Positions 1 through 7,922 are shown, counted from the first letter of the stretch. The stretch: 64,000 nucleotides of DNA from Butyrivibrio sp. (GCA_015056625.1 SVFY01000003.1:62001-126000); one strand, 5' to 3'. Translations and numbers: made by a program. Notes: generated by a model from the sequence alone, not told the origin.

Positions 1-179
1 TGGATATTTCCAAAGACGCTGCCCCTTCTGGAGTCATATTTCTTTTTGCAATAAGCCCTGTAACCGATCATGGCTGCGCAGGCTACTACTGCAATGATCC
101 AGCTGATAAGGATGTTCTTGGACAGTTCCAGAACGACTATATATAGAATTGTTATTAGAATGATCAGGAAATAAAACAT
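1..179 (-). CDS. small membrane protein, 3' end outside window
   Basis: The minus strand opens with ATG at 179-177, preceded by an AGAGG ribosome site at 183-189, and stays open to the window edge. The visible 59 residues start MFYFLIILITILYIVVLEL and contain two hydrophobic stretches (about residues 2-19 and 24-43) followed by a basic tail (YCKKKYDSRRG). That pattern predicts a small inner-membrane protein with two helices or a hairpin. I do not recognise a family and the C-terminal part is missing. It lies just downstream of the XRE regulator gene on the same strand (31 bp gap), so the two may be co-transcribed. Confidence 0.6.
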   Translation of the reverse strand, partial: MFYFLIILITILYIVVLELSKNILISWIIAVVACAAMIGYRAYCKKKYDSRRGSVFGNI

Positions 180-210
180 ATGTACCTCTATCCGTGCGCG
201 AAAATGCGCT

Positions 211-555
211 TTAGTGTTTAGCAGAATTCTTGATTTTTTGGTAATACCCAAGAATTCTCTTCTCCATGTCGCTATTGGAGCCAAGTTCCTCTAACATGCT
301 AAATAGTTCAGGTGCCTCATTCTGATCTATGACAATTGTCTTAGCTGCAGCATCAGAATCCATTCCGCAAAGATATTCCGGTGAAGTGTTAAAGACATGG
401 GCAATAAAACATATCGTCTGATACGAAGGAGTCCTCTGTCCGTTCTCATAACGTCCATACCCCATAGCAGACATGTTAAGTCTCTTGGCTGCCTCTGCCT
501 TGTTAATGCCCAGCTTCTGGCGTATCTGAATCAGTCTCTTTGGCTGAAAGTCCAT
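211..555 (-). CDS. XRE-family helix-turn-helix regulator
   Basis: A 114-residue protein with a Cro/CI-type helix-turn-helix over about residues 7-60; the core reads INKAEAAKRLNMS with the typical RYENGQRTPS turn that follows the recognition helix. The C-terminal half is acidic and without a recognisable ligand domain, so it is probably a simple DNA-binding repressor or activator. Start ATG at 555 has AGGAGA 7 bp upstream. Two palindromes (575-614) lie directly upstream of this start, in the position expected for autoregulation. The neighbouring small membrane protein gene may be its target. Confidence 0.85.
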   Translation of the reverse strand: MDFQPKRLIQIRQKLGINKAEAAKRLNMSAMGYGRYENGQRTPSYQTICFIAHVFNTSPEYLCGMDSDAAAKTIVIDQNEAPELFSMLEELGSNSDMEKRILGYYQKIKNSAKH

Positions 556-574
556 AATAATCTCCTATTGACAA

Positions 575-614
575 TAACCATTGGTTACGGTAATGTATTA
601 CTAACCGTTGGTTA
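575..614. promoter_or_regulatory. double operator for the XRE regulator
   Basis: Two copies of the palindrome TAACCNTTGGTTA occur at 575-587 (N=A) and 602-614 (N=G), 27 bp apart start to start. They sit 20-60 bp upstream of the XRE regulator start. Two identical dyads at a fixed distance next to a regulator gene are the usual signature of an autoregulatory operator. A TTGACA at 569-574 points the other way, so the sites may also affect rightward transcription. Seen directly; the protein-site link is inference. Confidence 0.6.
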
Positions 615-696
615 TATCATAGCGGATTAATCCTCTATATGCAAGGGATTTATGCTAAACAAAAAAGGAATATTCTATAAAATATAAGAAATAATA

Positions 697-718
697 TTGA
701 CACCGTATATGGTGTCAA
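697..718. promoter_or_regulatory. palindrome upstream of hicA (probable HicB operator)
   Basis: Perfect 8-bp arms TTGACACC and GGTGTCAA separated by 6 bp, ending 19 bp before the hicA start. HicB antitoxins with a C-terminal DNA-binding domain repress their own promoter through such dyads, so this is the likely autoregulatory site. The left arm contains TTGACA and could double as a -35 box. Confidence 0.6.
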
Positions 719-737
719 ATAAAATTGAGGTGCAAAC

Positions 738-995
738 ATGTCAAAGTGGGACAAACTTATTGCAGAAATTCTTTCATTATCTAACGATTTAAGATTTAAA
801 GAACTTAGGCGAGTACTGGAAGCATATGGTTACACTATGTATGCACCAAGTAACGGAAGCAGTCATTACACTTTTAGAAAACCTGGAAAAAATCCTGTTA
901 CTATCCCAAAGCACGAACCAATAAAGAAAGTATATGTCGAGATGGTCAAGAGAGTTGTTTTAGAGGAAGGTGATTCAGATGAAGAAAACAATTGA
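738..995 (+). CDS. hicA: HicA-family mRNA interferase toxin
   Basis: An 85-residue protein of the HicA double-stranded-RNA-binding-like fold. It has the family signature with a catalytic histidine at residue 43 in NGSSHYTFRKPG, then VTIPKHEPIKKVYVEMVKR. HicA toxins cleave mRNA and stop translation until bound by HicB. The N-terminal 15 residues before the usual start of the domain make it slightly longer than typical HicA. Start ATG has GAGGTG upstream. It overlaps the hicB start by 17 bp, typical for coupled toxin-antitoxin pairs; here the toxin gene comes first, the usual order for hicAB. Confidence 0.85.
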   Translation: MSKWDKLIAEILSLSNDLRFKELRRVLEAYGYTMYAPSNGSSHYTFRKPGKNPVTIPKHEPIKKVYVEMVKRVVLEEGDSDEENN

Positions 996-1356
996 TGAAT
1001 ACATGAAAAAACCATATAAGATGGAGATTGTTAAGGACACCGATGAAGGAGGATTTGTAATCTCATTTCCAGAGTTACCAGGTTGTCTTACTATGGGTGA
1101 TACAGCGGAAGAAGCAATAAAAAATTCTGAGGACGCCAAAAGAGCCTGGTTCGAAGCTGCACTTGAAGAAGGAATCAGGATAAATGAGCCTGAGATTAAT
1201 GAGAAATATTCAGGGCAGTTCAAGCTTAGAATTCCAAAGAGTCTTCATCGGTCACTGGCCGAGAGCGCCAAAAGAGAAGGTATCAGCATGAATCAATACT
1301 GTGTCTATTTGCTTTCGATGCTCAACAATATGCATACTCCTAGCATCTATAAATAA
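979..1356 (+). CDS. hicB: HicB-family antitoxin with ribbon-helix-helix tail
   Basis: A 125-residue protein. The N-terminal half is a degraded-RNase-H HicB domain (DEGGFVISFPELPGCLT, residues about 22-38, then GDTAEEAI) and the C-terminal part is a ribbon-helix-helix DNA-binding region (FKLRIPKSLHRSLAE, then GISMNQY). It should bind and neutralise HicA and repress the operon. I chose ATG 979 because AGAGGAAGG at 962-970 lies 8 bp upstream; a GTG at 970 would put that site inside the gene. It overlaps the hicA end, giving translational coupling. Confidence 0.85.
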   Translation: MKKTIDEYMKKPYKMEIVKDTDEGGFVISFPELPGCLTMGDTAEEAIKNSEDAKRAWFEAALEEGIRINEPEINEKYSGQFKLRIPKSLHRSLAESAKREGISMNQYCVYLLSMLNNMHTPSIYK

Positions 1357-1428
1357 AATTGCATGATTGTATACAAAGTACTTGACAATGATTTTTTTAT
1401 CATTTAAACTTCTAACTCATAAAGACAA

Positions 1429-1476
1429 GGGCGTCTTAGAGCACAGCATGTTGCTCTAAGGCGTTTTTTGTTTTTG
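1429..1476 (+). terminator. intrinsic terminator of hicAB
   Basis: A stem of CGTCTTAGAGCA and TGCTCTAAGGCG is followed by TTTTTTGTTTTT, 73 bp after the hicB stop. Strong rho-independent terminator in the plus direction. Confidence 0.8.
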
Positions 1477-1508
1477 GGTGATCAGGTAAATAACGACTTG
1501 CGTAAACA

Positions 1509-1576
1509 AAGACGATGCAATGGGGCATCACTGCTGCAGCTAGCACAGCAATGATCCACGTTGCGTCGTCTTTTTT
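1509..1576. other. long hairpin with T-run upstream of amtB
   Basis: AAGACGATGCAA (1509-1520) pairs with TTGCGTCGTCTT (1561-1572), 12 bp with one G-U pair, followed by TTTTTT. The 40-nt loop can fold again (CTGCTG with CAGCAA). It could be a second terminator before the amtB gene. On the minus strand the same DNA reads TWIIAVLAAAVM, like the membrane segments WIIAVVACAAM (window start) and WIIAAILAVVG (end of the coiled-coil surface protein), so it may be a decayed membrane-anchor fragment. Both readings are tentative. Confidence 0.4.
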
Positions 1577-1580
1577 CGTG

Positions 1581-1643
1581 ACAAGGGGACGGTTCTACTG
1601 TCTCATTGTGCACAACATGTCACGGGGACGGTTCTGTTGTCAG
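1581..1643. repeat. two diverged copies of the GGGGACGGTTCT repeat
   Basis: AAGGGGACGGTTCTACTGTC (1583-1602) and CACGGGGACGGTTCTGTTGTC (from 1621) are copies of the repeat core that recurs at 3447-3569, 15206-15314, 36674-36700 and 46101-46262. Between them is TTGTGCACAA (1607-1616), a palindrome also found in the 15.2-kb copies. Here the copies are direct, not a hairpin, and lie just before the amtB ribosome site. Confidence 0.7.
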
Positions 1644-1673
1644 GTCACCTAAATTACTAGGAGGAGAAATAGT

Positions 1674-3443
1674 ATGAGTGAAGAAATCTTACAAGCTATA
1701 GATGGTACCGTATTTAGCGTCTGGTTCTTGATTGGCGCAGCACTGGTTTTCTGGATGCAGGCAGGCTTTGCAATGTGTGAAGCGGGCTTTACCAGAGCCA
1801 AGAACACAGGAAATATCATCATGAAGAACCTGATGGATTTCTGTATTGGAACTGTAGTATTTATTCTTATTGGTTTTGGACTTCTTCTTGGTGAAGACCT
1901 GGCAGGATTCATCGGAAGACCTGGATTTGACATTTTCACAAGCTATGCAAACTTTGACTGGTCCAACTTCGTATTTAACCTTGTGTTCTGTGCCACAACA
2001 GCAACCATCGTTTCAGGATCAATGGCTGAGAGAACTAGATTCATATCTTATTGTGTGTACTCGGCAGTTATCTCAGCGATCATCTACCCAATCGAGGCTC
2101 ACTGGACCTGGGGCGGCGGATTCCTTTCACAGATTGGCTTCCACGATTTTGCAGGTTCCAACTGCATTCACATGGTAGGTGGTATCTCAGCTCTCATCGG
2201 TGCAGCATTCCTTGGACCACGTATTGGTAAGTTCGAAAGAGATAAGAACGGAAAGGTAGTTAAGGTAAATGCCTTCCCTGGCCACAACCTTGTGGCAGCT
2301 GCTCTTGGTGTATTCATTCTCTGGCTTGGCTGGTATGGATTTAACGGCGCTGCCTGCACTTCAGTAGATCAGCTTGGATCAGTATTTGTAACAACCACAA
2401 TTGCTCCAGCTCTGGCTACAGTTACATGTATGATCTTTACCTGGCTTAAATATGGTAAACCTGATGTTTCAATGTGTCTTAACGCTTCACTTGCAGGACT
2501 TGTTGCTATCACAGCTCCCTGCGACGTAACAGATGCTTTTGGTGCTATCGTCATTGGTATTGTGGCAGGACTTCTTGTATGCTTTGGTGTTTGGCTTCTT
2601 GATTACAAGCTTCACATCGATGATCCTGTTGGTGCCGTAGCAGTTCACTGCTTAAACGGTATCTGGGGAACTCTGTCAGTAGGTCTTTTCGCTACAAATG
2701 CAGCCCCTGGCTATTCAATTGCAGACGCAGCAGGAAACGAGATGGTTGGCCTGTTCTACGGCGGCGGATTCAAGCTCCTTGGAATCCAGCTTGCAGGTTT
2801 TGCAGCAACAGCAGCCTGGACAGCAGTTACTATCACGATCACATTCTTCGCGATCAAAAAGATATTTGGCCTTAGAGTCACTGAGGAAGAAGAGATCCTT
2901 GGTCTTGATTCAACAGAACATGGCCTTGCATCAGCTTACTCAGGATTCGCTATCATGGACGTTTCAAACACTCTTACAATGGGAGTAAACGAGAACACAG
3001 ACCTTGGAGTAAGTGATTACGAAGAGGCTTCCGAATTCCAGAAAAAGGCTTCAGTACCGGTCGTTACAGCACCTGTTCATACTGAGTCAGGAATACATAA
3101 AGTTGTCATCATCGCTAAGTTGTCCCGCTACGACAAGCTTCGCCGCGCTATGAACGAGCTTGGAGTTACCGGAATGACTGTTACTCAGGTCATGGGCTGT
3201 GGTGTCCAGAAAGGCTCTGGCGACATGTATCGTGGAGTTGAGATGGATGCCACGCTCCTTCCCAAGATCAAGCTTGAAGTTGTTGTCAGCAAGATCCCAG
3301 TTGAGTACGTTATCGAAGCTGCTAAAAAGACTCTTTACACAGGCCACATCGGAGATGGCAAGATCTTCGTATATAGCCTGGACAACGTAGTAAAGATCAG
3401 GACTGGCGAAGAAGGTGCAGCAGCCCTGGCAGATGTAGAATGA
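1674..3443 (+). CDS. amtB: ammonium transporter fused to a P-II signalling domain
   Basis: Residues 1 to about 415 are an Amt/Rh ammonium channel with eleven membrane segments. The twin histidines of the pore are H166 (CIHMVGG) and H325 (VAVHCLNG). After a linker, residues 475-589 are a complete P-II (GlnB/GlnK) domain with MTVTQVMGCGVQKG, MYRG and the C-terminal IGDGKIFVYSLDNVVKIRTGEE. Normally GlnK is a separate trimer that plugs AmtB when nitrogen is plentiful; here the plug is part of the channel polypeptide. The T-loop keeps Y519 of MYRG but the residue matching the uridylylated Tyr51 of enteric GlnB is M524, so control by uridylylation is unlikely. ATP, ADP and 2-oxoglutarate binding would then be the signal. 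Start ATG follows AGGAGGAG. The gene ends 4 bp before a 60-bp-arm palindrome. Confidence 0.93.
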   Translation: MSEEILQAIDGTVFSVWFLIGAALVFWMQAGFAMCEAGFTRAKNTGNIIMKNLMDFCIGTVVFILIGFGLLLGEDLAGFIGRPGFDIFTSYANFDWSNFVFNLVFCATTATIVSGSMAERTRFISYCVYSAVISAIIYPIEAHWTWGGGFLSQIGFHDFAGSNCIHMVGGISALIGAAFLGPRIGKFERDKNGKVVKVNAFPGHNLVAAALGVFILWLGWYGFNGAACTSVDQLGSVFVTTTIAPALATVTCMIFTWLKYGKPDVSMCLNASLAGLVAITAPCDVTDAFGAIVIGIVAGLLVCFGVWLLDYKLHIDDPVGAVAVHCLNGIWGTLSVGLFATNAAPGYSIADAAGNEMVGLFYGGGFKLLGIQLAGFAATAAWTAVTITITFFAIKKIFGLRVTEEEEILGLDSTEHGLASAYSGFAIMDVSNTLTMGVNENTDLGVSDYEEASEFQKKASVPVVTAPVHTESGIHKVVIIAKLSRYDKLRRAMNELGVTGMTVTQVMGCGVQKGSGDMYRGVEMDATLLPKIKLEVVVSKIPVEYVIEAAKKTLYTGHIGDGKIFVYSLDNVVKIRTGEEGAAALADVE

Positions 3444-3446
3444 AAA

Positions 3447-3569
3447 AATAAGACACGGGGACGGTTCTGTAGCTGACACGGGGACGGTTCTTCTGTCAGG
3501 TTTTATCAAATAAAACCTGACAGAAGAACCGTCCCCGTGTCAGCTACAGAACCGTCCCCGTGTCTTATT
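3447..3569. repeat. perfect 60-bp-arm palindrome of GACACGGGGACGGTTCT units
   Basis: Positions 3447-3506 are the exact reverse complement of 3510-3569, with a 3-nt loop. Each arm holds two copies of GACACGGGGACGGTTCT followed by CTGTCAGGTTTTAT. It fills the space between the convergent amtB and aldo/keto reductase genes and even contains the stop codon of the latter (3565-3567). It probably terminates transcription from both sides. The core resembles REP-type repeats that are mobilised by TnpA/RAYT proteins in other bacteria; no such gene is in the window. Confidence 0.85.
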
Positions 3570-4682
3570 CAAAAGCTACTGCGACCTTCTCAAGGAGGTC
3601 TCTGATCTCAAGGTGCTGAGGACAAACTGCCTCGCACATTCCGCACTTAACACACTCAGATGCCTTACCAAAGCCGTCAGTAAACTCAGCGTATTTTTCT
3701 CTATGTCTGTTCCAAGGCTTGCCTTGTCATTGAGGCAACTAAACAGATCAGGAATCCTGATGTTCATAGGACAGTGATTTTCTTCGATGCAGTAGTGACA
3801 GTTGGTACATGGGATAAGGTCAAGACCTTTGGTGATCCTGATTACCTTCTGTACTGCCTCCATCTCTTTTTCCGAAAGAGGCTTAAAGTCCTTCATGTAG
3901 GAGATGTTGTCCTTCATCTGCTCAATTGAGCTCATTCCTGAAAGAACCATAGCGATCTGGTCAAATCCAGCAACAAAGCGGATAGCATAGGATGCATAGC
4001 TCATATCCCCAAGGTCGTCATAAACCTTTTTAGCCTCATCAGAAAGGTTTACAAGGCTTCCGCCCTTAACAGGCTCCATTACAAGGATTGGCTTGTTGTG
4101 CTTTTTACATACCTCGTAGCACTTTCTGCTCTGAACTCTGTCATCCTCATAGTCAAGGTAATTGAACTGAATCTGAACAACCTCTACCTCAGGGTGATCA
4201 GTTAATATCTTGTCCAGAAAATCTGCTGAATCATGGAAAGAAAGACCAACGTGCTTAACCTTTCCCTCTTTCTTGAGTTCCTGTGCAACCTCAAAAGCTT
4301 CGCATCTTTGGAACTTGTCATAGTTGCCTCTGCCAAGGGCATGCATCAGGTAAAAATCAAAATATTCAACTCCACACCATGCAAGCTGCTTTTCAAAGAA
4401 GGGACGGATCTCTTCTTTGCTGTTAAAATAGGGCTCTGTGAGCTTGTTGGTAAGAGTGTACTCGCTTCTGTCGTGGCGGCTTGTAAGGCACTCTTTTAAA
4501 GTTGTCTCAGACAGTCCGTCGTGATAGCCGTGGGCTGTATCAAAATAGTTAAAGCCGTTTTCGATAAAGGCATCAACCATATCGCAAACCTGCGCCTTAT
4601 CAATCTGGCCATCCTTCATGGGAAGCCTCATTGCGCCAAATGCAAGTTTCTTTTTCATTTCTGGAAAAAAAATCTGTGCCAT
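3565..4682 (-). CDS. aldo/keto reductase with C-terminal ferredoxin domain, apparent frameshift
   Basis: NAD(P)H-dependent aldo/keto reductase of the Fe-S-containing family. Catalytic residues are D48 and Y53 (YFDTAHGYHDG), K80 (TLTNKL) and H114 (FYLMHALG). A ferredoxin domain follows, with the first cysteine set CTNCHYC...C near residues 292-303. The reading frame then shifts: after LFSCLN (around position 3728) the conserved sequence continues in another frame as KPWNRHREKYAEF and ECVKCGMCEAVCPQHLEIRD, ending at TAA 3567-3565. As written the protein would instead end at 3576 with an unrelated tail and lose the second Fe-S motif. One missing base near 3727-3731 explains it, either a real mutation or a sequencing error. 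Start ATG has AGGAG upstream. Confidence 0.85.
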
Positions 4683-4702
4683 AGAAATCTCCTTTCAGGG
4701 GC

Positions 4703-4733
4703 TAAAAAAAGCCTGTGGTTGCCACGCCACAGG
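4703..4733 (-). terminator. terminator of metY
   Basis: On the minus strand GCCTGTGGC and its complement CCACAGGC form a stem (4711-4733) followed by seven T residues (4704-4710). It lies 16 bp after the metY stop and directly before the aldo/keto reductase ribosome site, separating the two genes. Confidence 0.8.
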
Positions 4734-4749
4734 CCATTGCCAGTACAGA

Positions 4750-6027
4750 TCAGGAAAGAGCCTGTTCAAGGTCCGCTATAAGATCTTCCTTGTCCTCCAG
4801 GCCGCAGCTCATTCTTACAAGTCCTGCCGGAATACCAGCCTCAGAAAGCTGCTCATCAGTCATCTGCCTGTGTGTTGATGTTGCCGGGTTGAGACAGCAG
4901 GTACGGGCATCTGCCACGTGAGTCTCAATAGCAGCAAGCTTTAATTTCTTCATAAAGCTCTCTGCTGCTGACCTGCCACCTTCAAGCTCGAAAGAAACTA
5001 CGCCGCAGCCGCCGTTTGGCATATATTTCTTAGCAAGCTCATAATACTTATCTGATTCAAGGCCAGGGTAATTGACCTTAACAACCTTAGGGTGCTTCTC
5101 CAAAAACTTTGCTACTGCCAGACCATTCTCAACATGCTTGGGCATGCGTACGTGAAGGGATTCAAGTCCAAGGTTTAAGATAAATGCATTCTGTGGAGAC
5201 TGGATGCTTCCAAAGTCTCTCATAAGCTGGGCTGTAGCCTTGGTTATGAAGGCTCCCTCTTTTCCAAACTTCTCAGCATATGTAATGCCGTGATATGAAT
5301 CGTCTGGCTGACAAAGTCCAGGGAACTTGTCTGCGTGTGCCATCCAGTCAAACTTGCCTGAATCTACGATAGCTCCGCCAACGCCGGCTCCATGACCGTC
5401 CATGTACTTGGTTGTTGAATGAGTTACAATATCTGCTCCCCATTCGATTGGCCTGCAGTTTACAGGTGTTGGGAAGGTATTGTCCACGATAAGAGGTACG
5501 CCATGTCTGTGGGCAGCATTTGCGAACTTCTCTATATCTAAAACTGTAAGAGCAGGATTGGCAATAGTCTCTCCAAATACAGCTCTTGTATTGTCCTTAA
5601 ATGCAGCGTCGAGCTCTTCATCAGTTGCTGTAGGTGCTACGAAGGTAACCTCGATACCCATCTTAGCCATGGTAACTGCGATGAGGTTAAAGGTTCCGCC
5701 GTATATTGATGAAGAAGCTACAATGTGGCTTCCACACTCGCATATGTTAAACAGTGCAAAAAAGTTGGCTGCCTGTCCTGAAGATGTGAGCATTGCTGCA
5801 GTTCCACCCTCAAGTGCAGCTATCTTGGCTGCAACATGATCATTGGTGGGGTTCTGAAGCCTTGTGTAGAAGTATCCACTGGCCTCAAGGTCAAAAAGCT
5901 TACCCATATCCTCGCTGGTGTCGTACTTAAAGGTTGTTGACTGAATAATAGGTATCTGTCTGGGTTCTCCGTTCTTCGGAGTATATCCCGCCTGTACGCA
6001 CCTTGTTCCAATTTTCTGCTGACTCAT
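4750..6027 (-). CDS. metY: O-acetylhomoserine sulfhydrylase
   Basis: A 425-residue pyridoxal-phosphate enzyme of the Cys/Met metabolism family, closest in layout to MetY, which makes homocysteine from O-acetylhomoserine and sulfide. The PLP lysine is K207 in HSTTKYMDGHG. Other family marks are YFYTRLQNPTND, the SSSIYGGTFNL loop and the C-terminal RMSCGLEDKEDLIADL. Length and the long insert with ITYAEKFGKEG fit MetY rather than MetB or MetC. Start ATG 6027 follows TGGAGG. It has its own terminator and sits downstream of ddh on the same strand with a 79-bp gap, so methionine and lysine/peptidoglycan genes may be co-expressed, but nothing shows a shared promoter. Confidence 0.9.
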   Translation of the reverse strand: MSQQKIGTRCVQAGYTPKNGEPRQIPIIQSTTFKYDTSEDMGKLFDLEASGYFYTRLQNPTNDHVAAKIAALEGGTAAMLTSSGQAANFFALFNICECGSHIVASSSIYGGTFNLIAVTMAKMGIEVTFVAPTATDEELDAAFKDNTRAVFGETIANPALTVLDIEKFANAAHRHGVPLIVDNTFPTPVNCRPIEWGADIVTHSTTKYMDGHGAGVGGAIVDSGKFDWMAHADKFPGLCQPDDSYHGITYAEKFGKEGAFITKATAQLMRDFGSIQSPQNAFILNLGLESLHVRMPKHVENGLAVAKFLEKHPKVVKVNYPGLESDKYYELAKKYMPNGGCGVVSFELEGGRSAAESFMKKLKLAAIETHVADARTCCLNPATSTHRQMTDEQLSEAGIPAGLVRMSCGLEDKEDLIADLEQALS

Positions 6028-6106
6028 CTGTTAATGCCTCCAAATTTTTATTATTCCGATTTCATAAGTGGTTATATTTTACCACATTTTTTACCGGGTT
6101 AAAGCA

Positions 6107-7093
6107 TTAAAGAAGATGAGATCTAAGTTCTTCTGGAGTCTTGTCTGAAAGCATTGCAGGTGGGATATCAAGCATTGTCTTGCATCCCTTAGCGCCTTCT
6201 GCATGCATCTTGAATGCTGCTCTTGCAACTGCTACCAGAACGCTTGTTGTAAATTCAGGGTTTGAATCAAGCTTTAAGCTGTACTCGATGATGTGATTGT
6301 GCTCCTTGTCAGCCCCAGTCTTTCCGCTTCTAAATACAAAGCCGCCATGAGCCATTCCGCTGTGGTTCTTAAGAAGCTCTTCCTCGCTGATGAAGTGAAC
6401 AGTTGTGTCATAATCAGCGAAATAGTTTGGCATCTCTTTTATCTCTTTTTCAACAGCTGCTGCATCAGCTCCATCCTCAAGAACAACGAAACACTCTCTT
6501 GTGTGCTTGTCTCTTGTTGACAGCTCCGGGTTCTTGCCACTTCTAACTGCCTCAAGAGCGCTCTCAACAGGGATTGTGTACTGCTTGGCATTCTTAACGC
6601 CCTTGATACGGCGGATCGCATCAGAATGTCCCTGGGATACACCCTTGCCCCAGAATGTGTAGTCATTGCCATCTGGAAGGATCGCATTTGAATAAACTCT
6701 GGCAAGTGAGAACATTCCTGGATCCCATCCGCAGGAAATAACTGCAACCTTGCCTGCTTCCTTAGCTGCCGCGTCAACATTTGCAAAGTGCTCTGGAATG
6801 CGGGCATGTGTGTCAAAGCTGTCTACAACGTTGAACATCTTAGCGTACTGTGGTGTCTGAACAGGAAGGTCTGTTGCGCTTCCTCCGCAGAGGATCATAA
6901 CATCTATCTTATCTTTGTAATCTGCCACGTCATTAACAGAAACAACAGGAACTCCTGCTGTCTTTATTGAAAGAGAAGATGGATCTCTTCTTGTGAAAAC
7001 TGCAACCAGCTCCATATCTGGTGCTGCAGCTACTGCCAGTTCTACTCCCTTACCAAGGTTACCATAACCAAGGATACCAATTCTGATACTCAT
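6107..7093 (-). CDS. ddh: meso-diaminopimelate D-dehydrogenase
   Basis: A 328-residue NADPH-dependent dehydrogenase that makes meso-diaminopimelate directly from tetrahydrodipicolinate and ammonia, for lysine and peptidoglycan. Evidence: the N-terminal Rossmann motif IGILGYGNLGKG (residues 5-16), the substrate-site segment VVDSFDTHARIPEHF, SCGWDPGMFSLAR and GHSDAIRRIKGV, all diagnostic for Ddh, and the usual family length of about 320-330. Start ATG 7093 follows GGAGGC. One-step ammonia fixation fits the nearby ammonium transporter. Confidence 0.92.
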   Translation of the reverse strand: MSIRIGILGYGNLGKGVELAVAAAPDMELVAVFTRRDPSSLSIKTAGVPVVSVNDVADYKDKIDVMILCGGSATDLPVQTPQYAKMFNVVDSFDTHARIPEHFANVDAAAKEAGKVAVISCGWDPGMFSLARVYSNAILPDGNDYTFWGKGVSQGHSDAIRRIKGVKNAKQYTIPVESALEAVRSGKNPELSTRDKHTRECFVVLEDGADAAAVEKEIKEMPNYFADYDTTVHFISEEELLKNHSGMAHGGFVFRSGKTGADKEHNHIIEYSLKLDSNPEFTTSVLVAVARAAFKMHAEGAKGCKTMLDIPPAMLSDKTPEELRSHLL

Positions 7094-7277
7094 TTCTTTT
7101 GCCTCCTATAAAAAATAAATCACGTACAATTAAAATGTATTATACAATCATTTATCATGCTGTGCTATCTATTTTTTTGATGTTTTTCTGGGAAAAATAC
7201 TCAGATTATGCGGATTTGTTTTTTCGAATTTAGGATTATGTTATACTGATTAATATAAAGAAAAGGGGGATCTGCTT

Positions 7278-7922
7278 ATGCTAAGTGAATATCAAAAAAT
7301 ACCTGCATCAATGAATTCAAATGTTGCTCTTAAGATCATTCCCGGGCACTACGCTACCACCCATTCTCACATCACAAACTACATGGAAATTGGCACACTT
7401 AAGACCAGATGTAATGAAGCTCATGGCGTGGCCAGTGCTCTGGCAATGCACTACACTTTCGGAACTCCAGTTGATACCATTTTGTGCGCTGACGGAACTG
7501 AAGTTATAGGAACTTACCTTGCAGAAGAACTTACCAAGGCCGGAGTCCTTAACACCAACGCTCACAAGACTATCTACGTTCTTGCGCCTGAGTATGCACC
7601 TAACGGACAGATAATCTTCAGGGATAATCTCCAGCTGGCTATCAGAGGTAAAAACGTACTGATCCTCATGGGCTCTCTTGCAACAGGTCTTACCCTGGAA
7701 GGTCTTATGGACGGCGTTCGCTACTACGGAGCTACTGTTTCCGGAGCATGTGCTATTTTTAGTGCTGTAAAAGAAGTTGAGGGAATCCCTGTTTTATCCG
7801 TATTCCATCCAGAAGATATTCCAAATTACCACTCCTATGCTCCATCAGAGTGTCCTCTCTGCAAAGCAGGCCAGCCTATAGATGCCCTTGTAAACAGCTT
7901 TGGATATAGTATTTTAAGATAA
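7278..7922 (+). CDS. orotate phosphoribosyltransferase-like protein, degenerate PRPP loop
   Basis: A 214-residue protein of the type I phosphoribosyltransferase fold: the central region with ILCADGTEVIG and the later VRYYGATVSGACAIFSAV match orotate phosphoribosyltransferase layouts. The PRPP-binding loop, normally LVDDVxTTG, reads VLILMGSLATG (residues 127-137), so the two acidic residues that hold ribose are replaced by Met-Gly. The C-terminus carries a CPLCKAG motif. It may be a non-catalytic or altered member. Start ATG follows AAGGGGG; a TATACT box lies at 7242-7247. Its 3' end overlaps the convergent AraC gene by 9 bp. Confidence 0.65.
   Translation: MLSEYQKIPASMNSNVALKIIPGHYATTHSHITNYMEIGTLKTRCNEAHGVASALAMHYTFGTPVDTILCADGTEVIGTYLAEELTKAGVLNTNAHKTIYVLAPEYAPNGQIIFRDNLQLAIRGKNVLILMGSLATGLTLEGLMDGVRYYGATVSGACAIFSAVKEVEGIPVLSVFHPEDIPNYHSYAPSECPLCKAGQPIDALVNSFGYSILR

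Noticed and set aside
3087-3509. 140-residue minus-strand ORF over the P-II domain
   Set aside because: Antisense shadow of the amtB-glnK gene that begins inside the palindrome.
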